A stretch of DNA of 64,000 bases, taken from contig CANKXO010000006.1 in the NCBI GenBank assembly GCA_947487765.1, positions 186,001 to 250,000 of the forward strand, in the 5' to 3' direction. The DNA is from an uncultured Pseudomonadales bacterium. Lineage in GTDB: Bacteria > Pseudomonadota > Gammaproteobacteria > Pseudomonadales > Cellvibrionaceae. The notes under the pieces are model-generated. The model saw only the letters and a program-made list of their open reading frames with translations. It was not told the DNA's origin and did no database searches. Positions 9,648-19,181 of the stretch are shown here, piece by piece (position 1 is the first letter of the stretch; every line of letters begins with the position of its first letter). Position numbers and translations under genes: made by a program.

Positions 9648-12032
9648 ATGTCTAATGTCTCACTACCTCCAAAAGAAAACCAAACTTTCGGCAAGAAACT
9701 TCTATATATCCTGTCTTTCTTTTTGGTCGTTGTCGGTCTGATAAACGCAATTCCTAATATTCCTGGCCTTGATAACTTCGCTCAGGAACTCGCTGGATCG
9801 TCCTCTTTTACTATTCGAAAATTTCCTTTCGAATATTTTTATCCCATTTTTTTTGTTGGAATGATGATTGTCGTCGTTCTCGAACATTCCTTCTGGCTTG
9901 CGAGTGATGGCAAATCGCGCTTCAAACGCGGGTTTGGATTATTCATGGATATTGCGTTAATCATCGCTGCTGTTGGTATTTGTCTAACGTATATGATTGA
10001 GTTTGAGTCGATCTGTTTGATTGATCAATACACCGGTGAGCGTGCCGAACTGATTGCCAAAAGCCTTGAAGAAGAGCGTAGTTTTGCTGCTCTTTATGGT
10101 TTACCCATTCCTGATACGGTTGATGATCCGCAGTGCCTGAATACGACTGGTGGATTTCTAGCGCTTATTGTACTTCTTGCCGTCATTATTTTTCTGATTT
10201 ACAACATCCATGTATGGGGGTTACCACTTGTTATCGTTGCTGTATTGATCGCTGGCTATACGCTTGTCACCGTTCTAGTGTGGTATTTTCATGGCCCAGA
10301 CGACATTAATAAATATCTGATGACCAAATTGGCAGGCGAGCCTAGGTTGTTATCAGATGGCCGCCCAAAGGTTCATGACATCCTGACGAATAATGCCTCT
10401 GGGTTGCTGGGGCGTTTCATGGATATCATCTTAAACGATATTTTTCCTTATTTGATTCTTGGCGCATTGTTTGGAAAGTCAGCCGGAGGGCAGTCCCTTA
10501 TTAAGCTGGCTTTTCGTTGGACCCGCAAACTACGAGGTGGCCCTGCACATGCGGCGATTGTGTCATCGGCGGTCTTTGGCACGATTTCTGGCGGGCCTGT
10601 CGTTAATGTTCTCTCCACCGGTGTTTTGACGATTCCTATGATGGTAAAGCGTGGATTTTCTAAAGTGTTTGCCGGCGGCGTTGAGGCCGCGGCCTCTTCT
10701 GGTGGATCCATTATGCCGCCTATTATGGGTGTTGCTGCATTTGTTCTCGCCGCCCTAACGGGGGTTCCTTACAGTCAGGTGATTATCGCGGCGATCATCC
10801 CTGCGATCGCATACTTTTTCTGTCTTTTCCTCTCTGTCGTTTTTCAAGCGCGTAAGCAAAATATTCATGCCATCGGTGAGCTGACCGAAGAGATGCATTT
10901 TAAAAAACAAGACTACCTGAATTTGATTATGATTTTCGGGCCTATCTTGGTCATATTAGTCCTTCTTATGACGCCAAAAGAGCAAGTGGGGTGTGGTTTT
11001 ATTGCGGCCCTTATGGGTGCCGAAAGAACGCTAATCAATGGGGCTTGTGACGTCACTCACCTTCCTTGGGTACTACAAGCTTTTCAAAATGCCGCTGGCG
11101 ATGTGGGTAGTGCTGGATGGTGGGCGGTTATATTGTTGATGGGATTGTTGTTTTTGGACCCTACTATGCGAAAGCAGCCACGTAAACTGGTTGACTCTCT
11201 ATCAGAGGCAGGCATATTAATTTCAACGTTGTACCTGATGTTTCTTGCAATATCTATCATCGATTTTTGCCTTAAATTTACAGGCCTACCGTTCTTTATA
11301 TCGTTGGATGTTCTGTCATGGTTGCAGGGAATGAACTTGGGGCAAGACGGCTCTGTGATATTCCAACTTATAGCCCTTTCAATGACAATGTCCCTCGCCG
11401 TATTGCTAGGTATGGGTATGCCAGCTGTGCCGGCCTATATTAACGTTGCCTTATTAATGGGGCCGGTATTGGCTGGTCTGGGTATTTCCATCTTCACAGC
11501 AAACATGTTTATTTTCTATTTTGCAGTAGCATCCGCAATCACCCCACCCGTCGCATTGGCTGCGTTTGCAGCGTCCACCATTACTAAAGCTGATCCTATG
11601 TCGACTGGATTTGCTGCCGTAAAATCGGGGATCGTCATATTTATTATTCCGTTTGTATTTGCGATATATCCTGAACTTTTACTTATTGAAGCGGCTGTTA
11701 TTGATCCAGCGGCTGGCTCAGGGACAGTAAAATATTTATCAGGGTATGACGGCACAATAGATTGGGGTGCCATGGTAATTTTACTGCCGCGTATTGTATT
11801 AGCCTTGTATCTACTAGCTTCGTCACTGGCGAGATATGACCATAGCAGGCTAAAAACATGGGATGTGCTTCTACGTTTGACGCTTGCTGGATGTATCGTT
11901 ACAAATATTGAAATTCTTTATAGTATTGCCACATTGGCAGCGATTGCTTGGTTGCTTATTCATAATATCAAACACCGCACCGTCCAATCGAACAATCCAG
12001 AAAATACTAATGTGGTTCACAGCGATCTTTAA
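9648..12032 (+). CDS. TRAP transporter fused permease (4TM + 12TM, DctQM type)
   Basis: 794 aa from ATG 9648, preferred over an in-frame upstream start because AGGGA at 9636-9640 is well spaced. The protein is mostly membrane helices. The first four helices correspond to the small subunit. The large part carries the DctM hallmarks SAVFGTISGGPVVNVLSTGV, AAASSGGSIMPPIMGVAAFV and a second repeat with GMGMPAVPAYINVALLMGP. It imports the substrate by sodium-coupled secondary transport in the inner membrane. It lies in an operon with the TAXI binding protein and the cupin. Confidence 0.93.
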   Translation: MSNVSLPPKENQTFGKKLLYILSFFLVVVGLINAIPNIPGLDNFAQELAGSSSFTIRKFPFEYFYPIFFVGMMIVVVLEHSFWLASDGKSRFKRGFGLFMDIALIIAAVGICLTYMIEFESICLIDQYTGERAELIAKSLEEERSFAALYGLPIPDTVDDPQCLNTTGGFLALIVLLAVIIFLIYNIHVWGLPLVIVAVLIAGYTLVTVLVWYFHGPDDINKYLMTKLAGEPRLLSDGRPKVHDILTNNASGLLGRFMDIILNDIFPYLILGALFGKSAGGQSLIKLAFRWTRKLRGGPAHAAIVSSAVFGTISGGPVVNVLSTGVLTIPMMVKRGFSKVFAGGVEAAASSGGSIMPPIMGVAAFVLAALTGVPYSQVIIAAIIPAIAYFFCLFLSVVFQARKQNIHAIGELTEEMHFKKQDYLNLIMIFGPILVILVLLMTPKEQVGCGFIAALMGAERTLINGACDVTHLPWVLQAFQNAAGDVGSAGWWAVILLMGLLFLDPTMRKQPRKLVDSLSEAGILISTLYLMFLAISIIDFCLKFTGLPFFISLDVLSWLQGMNLGQDGSVIFQLIALSMTMSLAVLLGMGMPAVPAYINVALLMGPVLAGLGISIFTANMFIFYFAVASAITPPVALAAFAASTITKADPMSTGFAAVKSGIVIFIIPFVFAIYPELLLIEAAVIDPAAGSGTVKYLSGYDGTIDWGAMVILLPRIVLALYLLASSLARYDHSRLKTWDVLLRLTLAGCIVTNIEILYSIATLAAIAWLLIHNIKHRTVQSNNPENTNVVHSDL

Positions 12033-12087
12033 ACAGACTTGAACCGACTGGCTTCAGAAATACCAACGTGTGATCTAGAGAGACGAT

Positions 12088-12456
12088 ATGACAAAATATG
12101 CCATAGATTTTAAAAGAAATGATGTCGCTACCACAACACGCCGTTTAATAGATTTACCCAATCGTGTCGTCGCGGGCGATCCGTATCATGTCACGCAAGT
12201 AAGGTACGAGAATTCGGATCGATCACTTATTGCAGGAACATGGACCAGTAGCCAAGGAGAGTGGCATGCCTTTACAGACCGTGATGAATATTGCGTGCTT
12301 CTAAGTGGGCATGTCAAACTCATATCGGAAGACGGATTTGAGCAAGAATTTCGGGCTGGGGATAGCTTTTTAATTCCAAACGGCTTTCGTGGGCTGTGGC
12401 AAGTTCTTGAGCAAACGACCAAGCACTTTGTAATCAAAGACTATACGTCTGATTAG
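12088..12456 (+). CDS. Small cupin-domain protein
   Basis: 122 aa with one conserved cupin barrel: GTWTSSQGEWHAFTDRDEYCVLLSGHVKLISEDG, then GDSFLIPNGFRGLWQVLEQTTKHFVI. The position next to a TRAP permease (55-bp gap) suggests it acts on, or senses, the transported compound. Metal-binding residues are only partly conserved (one His plus Glu in motif 1), so an enzyme function is not assured. Confidence 0.8.
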   Translation: MTKYAIDFKRNDVATTTRRLIDLPNRVVAGDPYHVTQVRYENSDRSLIAGTWTSSQGEWHAFTDRDEYCVLLSGHVKLISEDGFEQEFRAGDSFLIPNGFRGLWQVLEQTTKHFVIKDYTSD

Positions 12457-12480
12457 CATTTCTTTAGGTAAAGACTAAAG

Positions 12481-12518
12481 GGGCGCCACTATTTCCTATT
12501 GGCAAGTGGCCTTTGCTC
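12481..12518 (+). terminator. Possible terminator of the TRAP-cupin operon
   Basis: GCCACT and AGTGGC form a 6-bp stem over a 14-nt loop, flanked by GG/CC and followed by a short T-rich stretch. It begins about 25 nt after the cupin stop. Weak. Confidence 0.35.
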
Positions 12519-13092
12519 TTATAACAATAAATAAAATTAACCGTATTGAGTTCGGAACGCTTCTATCACTATAAATAGGTATTGATAGTGAGTAAGAAAA
12601 TAGTGGAAACTGACTCTTAAGATAGTTTATATCAAGGGAGGTTGACACATGGACAAAGTCTCAAAAAGTGCGCCGTTTCGCCTCTTTTCACTCTTGGAGA
12701 ATAGTACTTGTTCTGGTGCTTCACGACTCCGCCGGATTATCTATTCCGTAAGAGGGTATTTCGGATTTTGTTTTTCATGCCGCAGCATCTTACAATGGGT
12801 ATACAATATAAGAATAAAAAGGGTGAACATAACCCGCCAAACGCTTTTGTTTGGCGCAGGTTACAATAGGCAATATCTTCTTATATCTGTAATCTATGCT
12901 TCATAGAGAAAATAAATAATAAATACTTCATTGTCCATATAGAAAATACTATCAATTTAAGTTGTTAATGATATCGGCAGTAGTCGTGTTGTATAAGTGA
13001 AATATTTAATTACTATGTACTGTTGAAGTTTTCCAAGTAAATTTAAAAATTCTGATACGAAAAATTAACTTATATTAATTGAGGAATAAACT
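12519..13092. other. Intergenic region with a hairpin and a doubtful short ORF
   Basis: Contains a 32-nt inverted repeat at 12831-12862 (AACC-C-GCCAAAC / GTTTGGC-GCA-GGTT). An 85-codon frame at 12649-12906 has a good AGGGAGG ribosome binding site but a protein composition that does not look selected, so it is not called as a gene. AT-rich DNA before 13093 probably holds the promoter of the next gene. Confidence 0.35.
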
Positions 13093-13434
13093 ATGTCCAC
13101 ATTAAGTGATGCGTTAACGGGTTTAAAGGATCTTGCTGCTGATTTTTCGAGCCTGGATGTGCAAACATACACGGGTAAAATATCGGCAATAAATCGTGAT
13201 GCAAATGGAAAGATTCAGTGGTCTGAACTAGCTAATGGTGCTTTTGACGAAGCCAATGCTGATCTTGACGTATTGTTAGCCTCTTCATTTAAAATTGATG
13301 GAGATGCAGAGTTATTTATATCCGAAGCCGGGGTGTCTGAACAAGCTCAAGCGGCTCATGATGCGGCGGTTAAATCCGGAGCGACGCTGCGTTCTGAAAT
13401 CATAAATTTTTTCAAATCAAAGATTCCCTTGTAA
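13093..13434 (+). CDS. Hypothetical 113-aa protein upstream of the peptidoglycan-binding protein
   Basis: A soluble, acidic, helical protein with an EF-hand-like segment (INRDANGKIQWSEL, about residues 34-47) whose D-x-N-x-K spacing resembles a calcium loop. GAGG precedes the ATG. It lies 46 bp before the PG-binding protein, likely in the same operon. By analogy to effector/partner pairs it could be an adaptor or immunity protein, but nothing in the sequence proves this. Confidence 0.5.
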   Translation: MSTLSDALTGLKDLAADFSSLDVQTYTGKISAINRDANGKIQWSELANGAFDEANADLDVLLASSFKIDGDAELFISEAGVSEQAQAAHDAAVKSGATLRSEIINFFKSKIPL

Positions 13435-13480
13435 GGAAATCGAATGACTGTATCTCACTGTTAGCTAAATTGAGCATGGC

Positions 13481-14971
13481 ATGCCTATCGAACTTATTAA
13501 ACAGGCAGAATCCAATGTAGATGCATTAATCCTGTTCGAAAAAGATCTGGATCTTGCGCGAGCGGAGAACGTGTCGGGGTTTGTTGGTATACCTGAAACA
13601 AAAGTGCATTTCGATAAGTTATCACTGAATGATGAGATGAATGATATCTTTCGCGATAGGCTATATCGTCTCGGGTATTTAGAGCGAAGAAATCTAGCGC
13701 CAGAAGATCTTGATGATTTAGAGGGTGCGGTTAAAAAATTACAAAAAGAAGCAGGCTTGACGGTTGATGGTTGGATCGGCCTTCAAACGTGGCAGGCTTT
13801 ACAAGAGCTGTTTTCCTTTGAAAACGACTCTAATCTTCAAAAATGGAATGTTCTTCCCTTCAGTCCCTTTATGAAAAAAGCGGTTTGTCTTCGTTTAAAA
13901 ACATTTGGGTTTGATATTACAGTCAAGAGTCGGCAGAAAAAAATTGATAATAAATTAAAACAATGGAAAGCGTTTTTAGTTGTATTAGGCGCAGCTCCGA
14001 AAGAGGAACTCACGGTTACAACGCTGGTGAATTGGTTATTCGATATTGATAGACTTTCTCAGCTGGTGTACAAAAACCGACGACGGTTATTGCAGGCATC
14101 AAATAATAAAAAGCTGATTCACCAATGTGTTGGCTGTTTGTTGAAAATAGAACTGTGGTTGCACGGGGTCGACGGTGTGCATCCAAACGGTAAAGTGTTA
14201 CAGGTAAAGCGCTACCGAAAAATACGAAGAAAAAATATCTATCGTTATAAATCCGATTATAGAATGCTAAGGGAATTTTGGAGCGATGTTGGCATTGACA
14301 CTAAACACAATGATAACCCGTTGGTTCTTTATTTACGCAGCTTTAAATATCTCACTAGTGATCATGAGGGGGCTTTGGACAAGGCTTCAGTCATCGATAA
14401 TGTGATAGGTGAACTCGAGTCCGATACTACACTCGCCAAAAAGACCTGGGAAGATATGAGTGTGACTGGAAGACTGGTCGATGGTTTAAGGCGCGCTTCC
14501 CGTTGGCTATTTCGCGTTATTAAAAAAACAGCCAAATTTTTTATTAAGAAGATGAAGGGTGTTGTTCGCATTGCTAAATACCTTGTTACTGAAGGTGTCA
14601 GCTTTGTTCGTAGAACATTTAAGTTGTTGTCCGATGGATTGACAATGTTTTTGAGAAACCCCATCCATAACTTTGATAACAAATTGATTTTAGGTCGTGA
14701 TACTGACTTTGATATGAAGGTATTTATCGACAAGCAGCTACAATCAGACGAGTTGAACCGAATGACCAGTTATATGGAGGCAGCAAATCTGAGGTTAAAA
14801 GCAGCTGTAAGGTTAACGGTTTTATTAGTTGATATTGTAAAGCTAATGACTACCGCGACTGCCGGATTTACGTGGCTGTGGCTAATTAAATCAATTTTAC
14901 AGTTCAGAAAAAAGCTAGCCGGCGATGATGTTCGATTGATTAAATCAGCTTATCTTTCATATAGTTCCTAG
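13481..14971 (+). CDS. Peptidoglycan-binding-domain protein with membrane-active-looking C-terminus (effector candidate)
   Basis: 496 aa. Residues about 50-110 form a PG_binding_1 repeat (FRDRLYRLGYLERRNLAPED ... AVKKLQKEAGLTVDGWIGLQTWQAL). The middle is basic and unrecognised. Toward the C-terminus there are amphipathic or hydrophobic stretches around residues 335-385 and a stronger one at about 445-475 (RLTVLLVDIVKLM ... FTWLWLIKSIL). There is no signal peptide, so a cell-wall-binding protein without its own export signal fits a type VI or other contact-delivered effector. The lipase at 19182 has a similar C-terminal helix arrangement. An earlier ATG at 13475 is also possible. Confidence 0.55.
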   Translation: MPIELIKQAESNVDALILFEKDLDLARAENVSGFVGIPETKVHFDKLSLNDEMNDIFRDRLYRLGYLERRNLAPEDLDDLEGAVKKLQKEAGLTVDGWIGLQTWQALQELFSFENDSNLQKWNVLPFSPFMKKAVCLRLKTFGFDITVKSRQKKIDNKLKQWKAFLVVLGAAPKEELTVTTLVNWLFDIDRLSQLVYKNRRRLLQASNNKKLIHQCVGCLLKIELWLHGVDGVHPNGKVLQVKRYRKIRRKNIYRYKSDYRMLREFWSDVGIDTKHNDNPLVLYLRSFKYLTSDHEGALDKASVIDNVIGELESDTTLAKKTWEDMSVTGRLVDGLRRASRWLFRVIKKTAKFFIKKMKGVVRIAKYLVTEGVSFVRRTFKLLSDGLTMFLRNPIHNFDNKLILGRDTDFDMKVFIDKQLQSDELNRMTSYMEAANLRLKAAVRLTVLLVDIVKLMTTATAGFTWLWLIKSILQFRKKLAGDDVRLIKSAYLSYSS

Positions 14972-15116
14972 TGCCTGTTAACACTAATTTTATAATTACT
15001 ATAAGGAATCACATTAGTTAATTCTTGCCAGATATAAGAATAAAGAGGGCGCAACTATTTAATCTGTTTTAAAGCTAAAAAAATACGCCCTTTAATTTGT
15101 TATTGCTCAAAATCAA

Positions 15117-15965
15117 TTATGGACATTTATTGCCAATCAAAAAGCCAGAAACTTGATCCATTTCTACATCACTAAAAAAATCGTCAACGATTAGCTCCGC
15201 ATCTTTTTCTTTACTGCTCCAAGGAAGGGTGACATCTTTGTCTCGAGTTATTAAGGGTGAGTAGTCAATGATGTCAAAATTTATTGATAATTTGTGTGAA
15301 GAGAAATCATTGACTACTCGAGCAAGAGTTAAAGTGTATATTTCTGAGTCAGGGTATTTTTCTGCTAAGTGTTCCTTAACGACTTTAATTGTTTTTCCTG
15401 TGCGGCTAACGTCGTCAATAATAACGACAGGGCCATTTATCTTTCTTTCCTCATAGATTTTCTTCTCATAATCAACTCTATAATCGTATTTGACTAGGAA
15501 TTTTTCGTGAATATCAAGTCTGTGTGCAAGATAAGATACAAGGAAAGCCCCGCCTCTATTAATTCCGAATAAGTGGGGTGGTGTATCGTAATTTTTTGCT
15601 ATGCTTCTCAATGCAACTTCAATACTGGCCAACCCAAATTCTGCAGCGGAGCTTGTAATAGTGTTGTCATGGTATAAGCTTACGCTAAGGAGTTTTAATT
15701 TATTCCCTATAAGTTTTTCTATTCGTGAAGAAATAGGAAAAGTATTGTCTTCATATGTGAAAAAATCTTTTTGGTGTAGGTTGGAAGGCGGTGTTTTTGA
15801 TGTTGTATGTTTTTTAGAATATATAGATGAAAATATTAAATTTGACAACTCATTTATCTTTATTAAAGGCGAAAAAAATTCGGCAATAGAGTTTTTTATT
15901 ATTTTTTTTTCAGTATGAAATATAAGCATTAAAGAGTTTTCCATGTTCGAATGAATGTGAGCCAT
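15117..15965 (-). CDS. Phosphoribosyltransferase-domain protein
   Basis: 282 aa. The type I PRTase signature is clear in GPVVIIDDVSRTGKTIKVV (about residues 184-202), preceded by the GINRGGAFLVSYLAHRL substrate-flap region. The N-terminal ~100 residues are unrecognised. It overlaps the upstream two-helix membrane protein gene by 37 nt; the second Met (15944) would still overlap. The pairing suggests a membrane-tethered nucleotide-related function, possibly in conflict biology, rather than housekeeping salvage. Not matched to a named enzyme. Confidence 0.7.
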   Translation of the reverse strand: MAHIHSNMENSLMLIFHTEKKIIKNSIAEFFSPLIKINELSNLIFSSIYSKKHTTSKTPPSNLHQKDFFTYEDNTFPISSRIEKLIGNKLKLLSVSLYHDNTITSSAAEFGLASIEVALRSIAKNYDTPPHLFGINRGGAFLVSYLAHRLDIHEKFLVKYDYRVDYEKKIYEERKINGPVVIIDDVSRTGKTIKVVKEHLAEKYPDSEIYTLTLARVVNDFSSHKLSINFDIIDYSPLITRDKDVTLPWSSKEKDAELIVDDFFSDVEMDQVSGFLIGNKCP

Positions 15966-16222
15966 AAAAACCTTAAAAATAAAACAATATCTACGATAAA
16001 TATCAAATATTCTACTAGTGTCAGACCATAAATTATAATTGGATCTATATTGTAATCTTTTAATAAATTCACAAAATAGCTAAGTAAAACCGCCGCAATA
16101 GCAATAATCATGAATGTTATTACGCCTGTCATTATTTCAAGTAAAAACCTTTTGGGTATGTTTTCAATTTGAGACTCCTCATCCTTTTTTAGTTCCATTT
16201 TTTGTATTTCTATCTCGCTCAT
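15929..16222 (-). CDS. Small two-helix inner-membrane protein
   Basis: 97 aa with a charged N-terminus and two transmembrane segments, about residues 28-50 (LLEIMTGVITFMIIAIAAVL) and 63-90 (IIIYGLTLVEYLIFIVDIVL). It is upstream of, and overlaps, the PRTase gene, so the two are probably co-translated. The family is not recognised. Confidence 0.6.
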   Translation of the reverse strand: MSEIEIQKMELKKDEESQIENIPKRFLLEIMTGVITFMIIAIAAVLLSYFVNLLKDYNIDPIIIYGLTLVEYLIFIVDIVLFLRFLWLTFIRTWKTL

Positions 16223-16578
16223 GCGGTTCCCTTATATTTGCTTTTAAATATTTATTTTTGTTCTTAAGGTAGGGTGTTAATATTCTTAATGCTTATTGTT
16301 TTTAATAATTAAATGCTTTAAGGCTCTTTATTTTATTCTTAGATATTAATGAAACAAACTGATTAGATATTGTGTAATGCTACGTGTCAATATATTTTTG
16401 AATGGCTGTCACTGAAATCCACAGGATGAGCAATGAAAAGCTTTTCATAAATGATTCTTTATGTGTTTAGAGTTGGTATGTAAAATATTTAGGATCAGAG
16501 TAAAAGTGTAATCGTTTCGAATGCTATGGCTAAATAGCTAGTGCAAATACGTCGTCGTTTTTATAAAGGCTATCGTGG
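16223..16578. other. Intergenic region, AT-rich
   Basis: Upstream region of the membrane-protein/PRTase pair and downstream of the oxygenase gene. It holds a degenerate copy of the dispersed repeat near 16490-16512 (AGGATCAGAGTAAAAGTGTA). No coding potential seen. Confidence 0.4.
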
Positions 16579-17262
16579 CTATTTCGACCAATACCAGCTA
16601 GTCACGTTATAGCGATATTGGTTGGTATATTCGGCGTTTAGTTTTTCCACCCAGTGCTCAGAGCCTGTTGATGAAGGGTCGAATAAAACGCAGCGATTAT
16701 ATAGCGGTGCAATCGTAATCGGTTGGTTGCCTTCATCCCCAATAAAGCCAAGTTCTCCACCTGCGTTGTGGCTCCAACCTTTATTTAAATACAGTAACAT
16801 GCATACTTTTCTGCCGGGGGAGTCATCTGCGTGTTGCTTAACAAAATCCCTCGCCGCTAAGCGAAAATAATTAGTATTAATGCTAGAGTTGGCAACATTT
16901 TTATCAGTTAGGTGCACATTAAAAATACGTGATAACAACGACATAAATTCATCCCCGCGTAAGAAGGATAAAAATGCTTGGGCAATATTAGCGCTGGCTG
17001 AATCACGGCACCACACATCGCGTTGCACAAAGCGCTCATCGTTATGTGTGTTTTGCCACTCGGTGCTATCAACATATAAGGCAGAGTAGGTGTGTTGTTG
17101 TGTTTGCCAGTGATGGGGTTGTTGTAGCACGCTCGTTACCTCATCCAGTTTGGTCTCCTCAAATAAACCATCGATCACAATATAATTAGGGCGAGTGCTC
17201 AATAACACTTCTCGATAGTTATCGACTGCAGAATCGGTCACTTGCTTATCATTCAGCCACAT
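16579..17262 (-). CDS. 2OG-Fe(II) oxygenase (prolyl-hydroxylase-like)
   Basis: 227 aa with the facial triad typical of the 2OG-FeII_Oxy_3 group: HAD in VKQHADDSPGRK near residue 137, the distal His in TGSEHWVEKL, and an Arg in YRYNVTSWYW for 2-oxoglutarate. GGELGFI and VLFDPSSTGSEHWV complete the double-stranded beta-helix pattern. It hydroxylates an unknown protein or small molecule in the cytosol. It is divergent from the amidotransferase gene at 17438. Confidence 0.8.
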   Translation of the reverse strand: MWLNDKQVTDSAVDNYREVLLSTRPNYIVIDGLFEETKLDEVTSVLQQPHHWQTQQHTYSALYVDSTEWQNTHNDERFVQRDVWCRDSASANIAQAFLSFLRGDEFMSLLSRIFNVHLTDKNVANSSINTNYFRLAARDFVKQHADDSPGRKVCMLLYLNKGWSHNAGGELGFIGDEGNQPITIAPLYNRCVLFDPSSTGSEHWVEKLNAEYTNQYRYNVTSWYWSK

Positions 17263-17437
17263 TACATTTTCTGCCTTTATTTCATATTAGTAATGGATGT
17301 AAGTAGCGCCAGGTTGCGAATACGCCAAATCAACGGCGCTACTATGGCAACACTCAACGATACAAGCAATGGAATTTTCACGCTGCCAACAGTAGTATGT
17401 ACGGGTAAGAATAATAGGGGAGGTAGCAGGCGATATT

Positions 17438-18256
17438 ATGTGTGAATTATTAGGTATGAGTGCCAATGTACCCACCGATATTTGTTTTAGCTTTGCCGGC
17501 TTACTGCGCAGAGGTGGTGATACAGGCCCACATGCCGATGGCTGGGGGTTGGTGATCTATGGGCCAGAAGGGATGCAGGAGTTTAAAGAGTCCTCGCCCA
17601 GCGCAGCGTCAGAAACCGCGCAGCGTTTAAGCCAATCATCGATTAAAGGTAATACGGTGATTGCACATATTCGGCAGGCAAATATTGGTGATGTCGGTCT
17701 AAAAAACACGCACCCCTTTCAGCGGGAATTGTGGGGCGAAACCTGGACGTTTGCTCATAATGGCCAAGTCCCCAATTTGGAGGGTATTACCTTATCTCAG
17801 TATACGCCGGTGGGTGATACCGACAGTGAGTTTATCTTTTGCTGGATACTCGACGAACTGGCCAAGTGCTTTGCTGAGCGTCCGACTGATGATAAAGAAT
17901 GGGCTGAGAGTGTCAGCCGTTGCTGTGAAACCATCAATCAACGGGGCATATCCAATATACTCCTCACCAATGGCAATGCCTTATTTACCTTTTGCTCGAC
18001 CTCATTGGTTTGGCTAACCCGAAAAGCCCCTTTTGGTGTTGCTCAGTTGGAAGATGATGATATTACCGTGGATTTTTCGACCGTCACCGGTGAGTTAGAT
18101 GAAGTCACTGTGATTGCCACGCAGCCGCTAACGAGTAATGAAACGTGGACGTCGATGGAACGCGGTGAATGCCGTTTATTTGCCGAAGGAAAAACCCTAT
18201 GGTCTACAAAGACGACGCCAGTTCCTCATAAGCCTGCCAATGAACAGGGCAAATAA
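17438..18256 (+). CDS. Class II glutamine amidotransferase, YafJ-like
   Basis: 272 aa. Starts Met-Cys-Glu-Leu-Leu-Gly-Met, so Cys2 becomes the N-terminal nucleophile. Ntn-type motifs follow: GPHADGWGLVIY, VIAHIRQAN, HPFQRELWGETWTFAHNGQV and GDTDSEFIFCWIL. This matches the YafJ/DUG3-like group of standalone glutamine amidotransferase-fold proteins. A cytosolic amidohydrolase or amidotransferase of uncertain substrate. The stop is followed directly by a copy of the dispersed repeat. Confidence 0.88.
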   Translation: MCELLGMSANVPTDICFSFAGLLRRGGDTGPHADGWGLVIYGPEGMQEFKESSPSAASETAQRLSQSSIKGNTVIAHIRQANIGDVGLKNTHPFQRELWGETWTFAHNGQVPNLEGITLSQYTPVGDTDSEFIFCWILDELAKCFAERPTDDKEWAESVSRCCETINQRGISNILLTNGNALFTFCSTSLVWLTRKAPFGVAQLEDDDITVDFSTVTGELDEVTVIATQPLTSNETWTSMERGECRLFAEGKTLWSTKTTPVPHKPANEQGK

Positions 18257-18276
18257 GTAGGGGCAGATACAGCATA
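18256..18276 (+). repeat. Dispersed short repeat, degenerate copy
   Basis: AGTAGGGGCAGATACAGCAT begins at the amidotransferase stop codon; it matches the AGGGTCAGATACAACTTAT unit imperfectly. Confidence 0.4.
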
Positions 18277-18632
18277 GACAATTGGTGCTAATTCAGCTCG
18301 CTGTTTATTAATTAATCTATAGGCGACTTAGGCTTATCTTACTCACGTTTTTAATATTAAAAATAAAGAATCAGTTTGGCACTAATTATTGACAATGCCA
18401 ATGTTGATCCATATTTTTACAAGAGTCGGGAATTGTGATTTGTCTCTCGTTTTTTCTCATAGACTAATACAAAAATAGAAAAGTAGAGTAGGATCAATAC
18501 CAATAAACGAGATAGGTTATGTAAAGGGATTTCGGCCATATCACCCGCCCTTAGTAAGATTGTTAATGCAGTCCTCATACCCTTCCCTTATTAATTGTAA
18601 ATTATCGAATACAAAATGGGTTAATTATCCCC
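18277..18632. other. Intergenic region upstream of the DUF6795-lipase pair
   Basis: AT-rich, no ORF of interest, probably holds the promoter for the 18633/19182 operon. A GTAGGATCA fragment near 18487 may be another decayed repeat. Confidence 0.35.
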
Positions 18633-19157
18633 ATGGTAAATCCTATTAAACAATACAAGCTGCCTGGCTTGGTCTTATTTGTATTGGCAAGCTTTTACTT
18701 GCTATCCCTATCCGCCAAAGGAGGAGAGTTTATGGGCGTATTAAAAGCTGAATCCGCTTATGCCTTTTCAGGTTTTTCTGGTCAGTTGCTTTTTAACGGT
18801 GAGCCTGCAAGTAACGCCAAAATTATTCGCAAATATCGCTTACAAAGTTCCTCGGATGAGCAAGAAGATTCTGTGACGACTAACAATGAGGGTCACTTTT
18901 CTTTTGATTCAATAGCAATAAAGCATCGTACTCCTCTGTTTTCATCGCATGATTTCTTATCGCACCAAGATGTCATTGTTGAATATCAAGGCGAAAATTA
19001 TGATATCTGGTTAGGGGGTAAAACAGAGCCGGGTGAGTACACAGAATTTGGTGGTAAGCCTAAAAATTTGCGTTGTGAGCTGACAGAACAATCACGTCGG
19101 GTTAAACATGAGTTGGCAGGTGTAATTGCAACTAATTGCAAATGGGATATCGATTAA
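18633..19157 (+). CDS. DUF6795-like protein, partner of the lipase
   Basis: Beta-rich domain with a FSGFSGQLLFNGEPASNAKI segment and a GHFSFDSIAI segment, like the small Ig/transthyretin-like DUF6795 proteins often found beside secreted effectors. Two starts compete. From ATG 18633 the 174-aa protein has a signal-anchor-like stretch (LPGLVLFVLASFYLLSLSA). ATG 18732 has a very strong AAAGGAGGAG ribosome binding site and gives a 141-aa protein without it. If the long form is made it would face the periplasm, as expected of an immunity protein against a phospholipase. It lies 24 bp before the lipase gene. Confidence 0.65.
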   Translation: MVNPIKQYKLPGLVLFVLASFYLLSLSAKGGEFMGVLKAESAYAFSGFSGQLLFNGEPASNAKIIRKYRLQSSSDEQEDSVTTNNEGHFSFDSIAIKHRTPLFSSHDFLSHQDVIVEYQGENYDIWLGGKTEPGEYTEFGGKPKNLRCELTEQSRRVKHELAGVIATNCKWDID

Positions 19158-19181
19158 CTACATAATTACAGGACTCATATT

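Noticed and set aside
12649-12906. 85-codon frame with a good ribosome binding site
   Set aside because: Cys/Arg/Ile-rich composition without domain or hydrophobic logic, ends over a hairpin; kept only as a remark in the intergenic entry.
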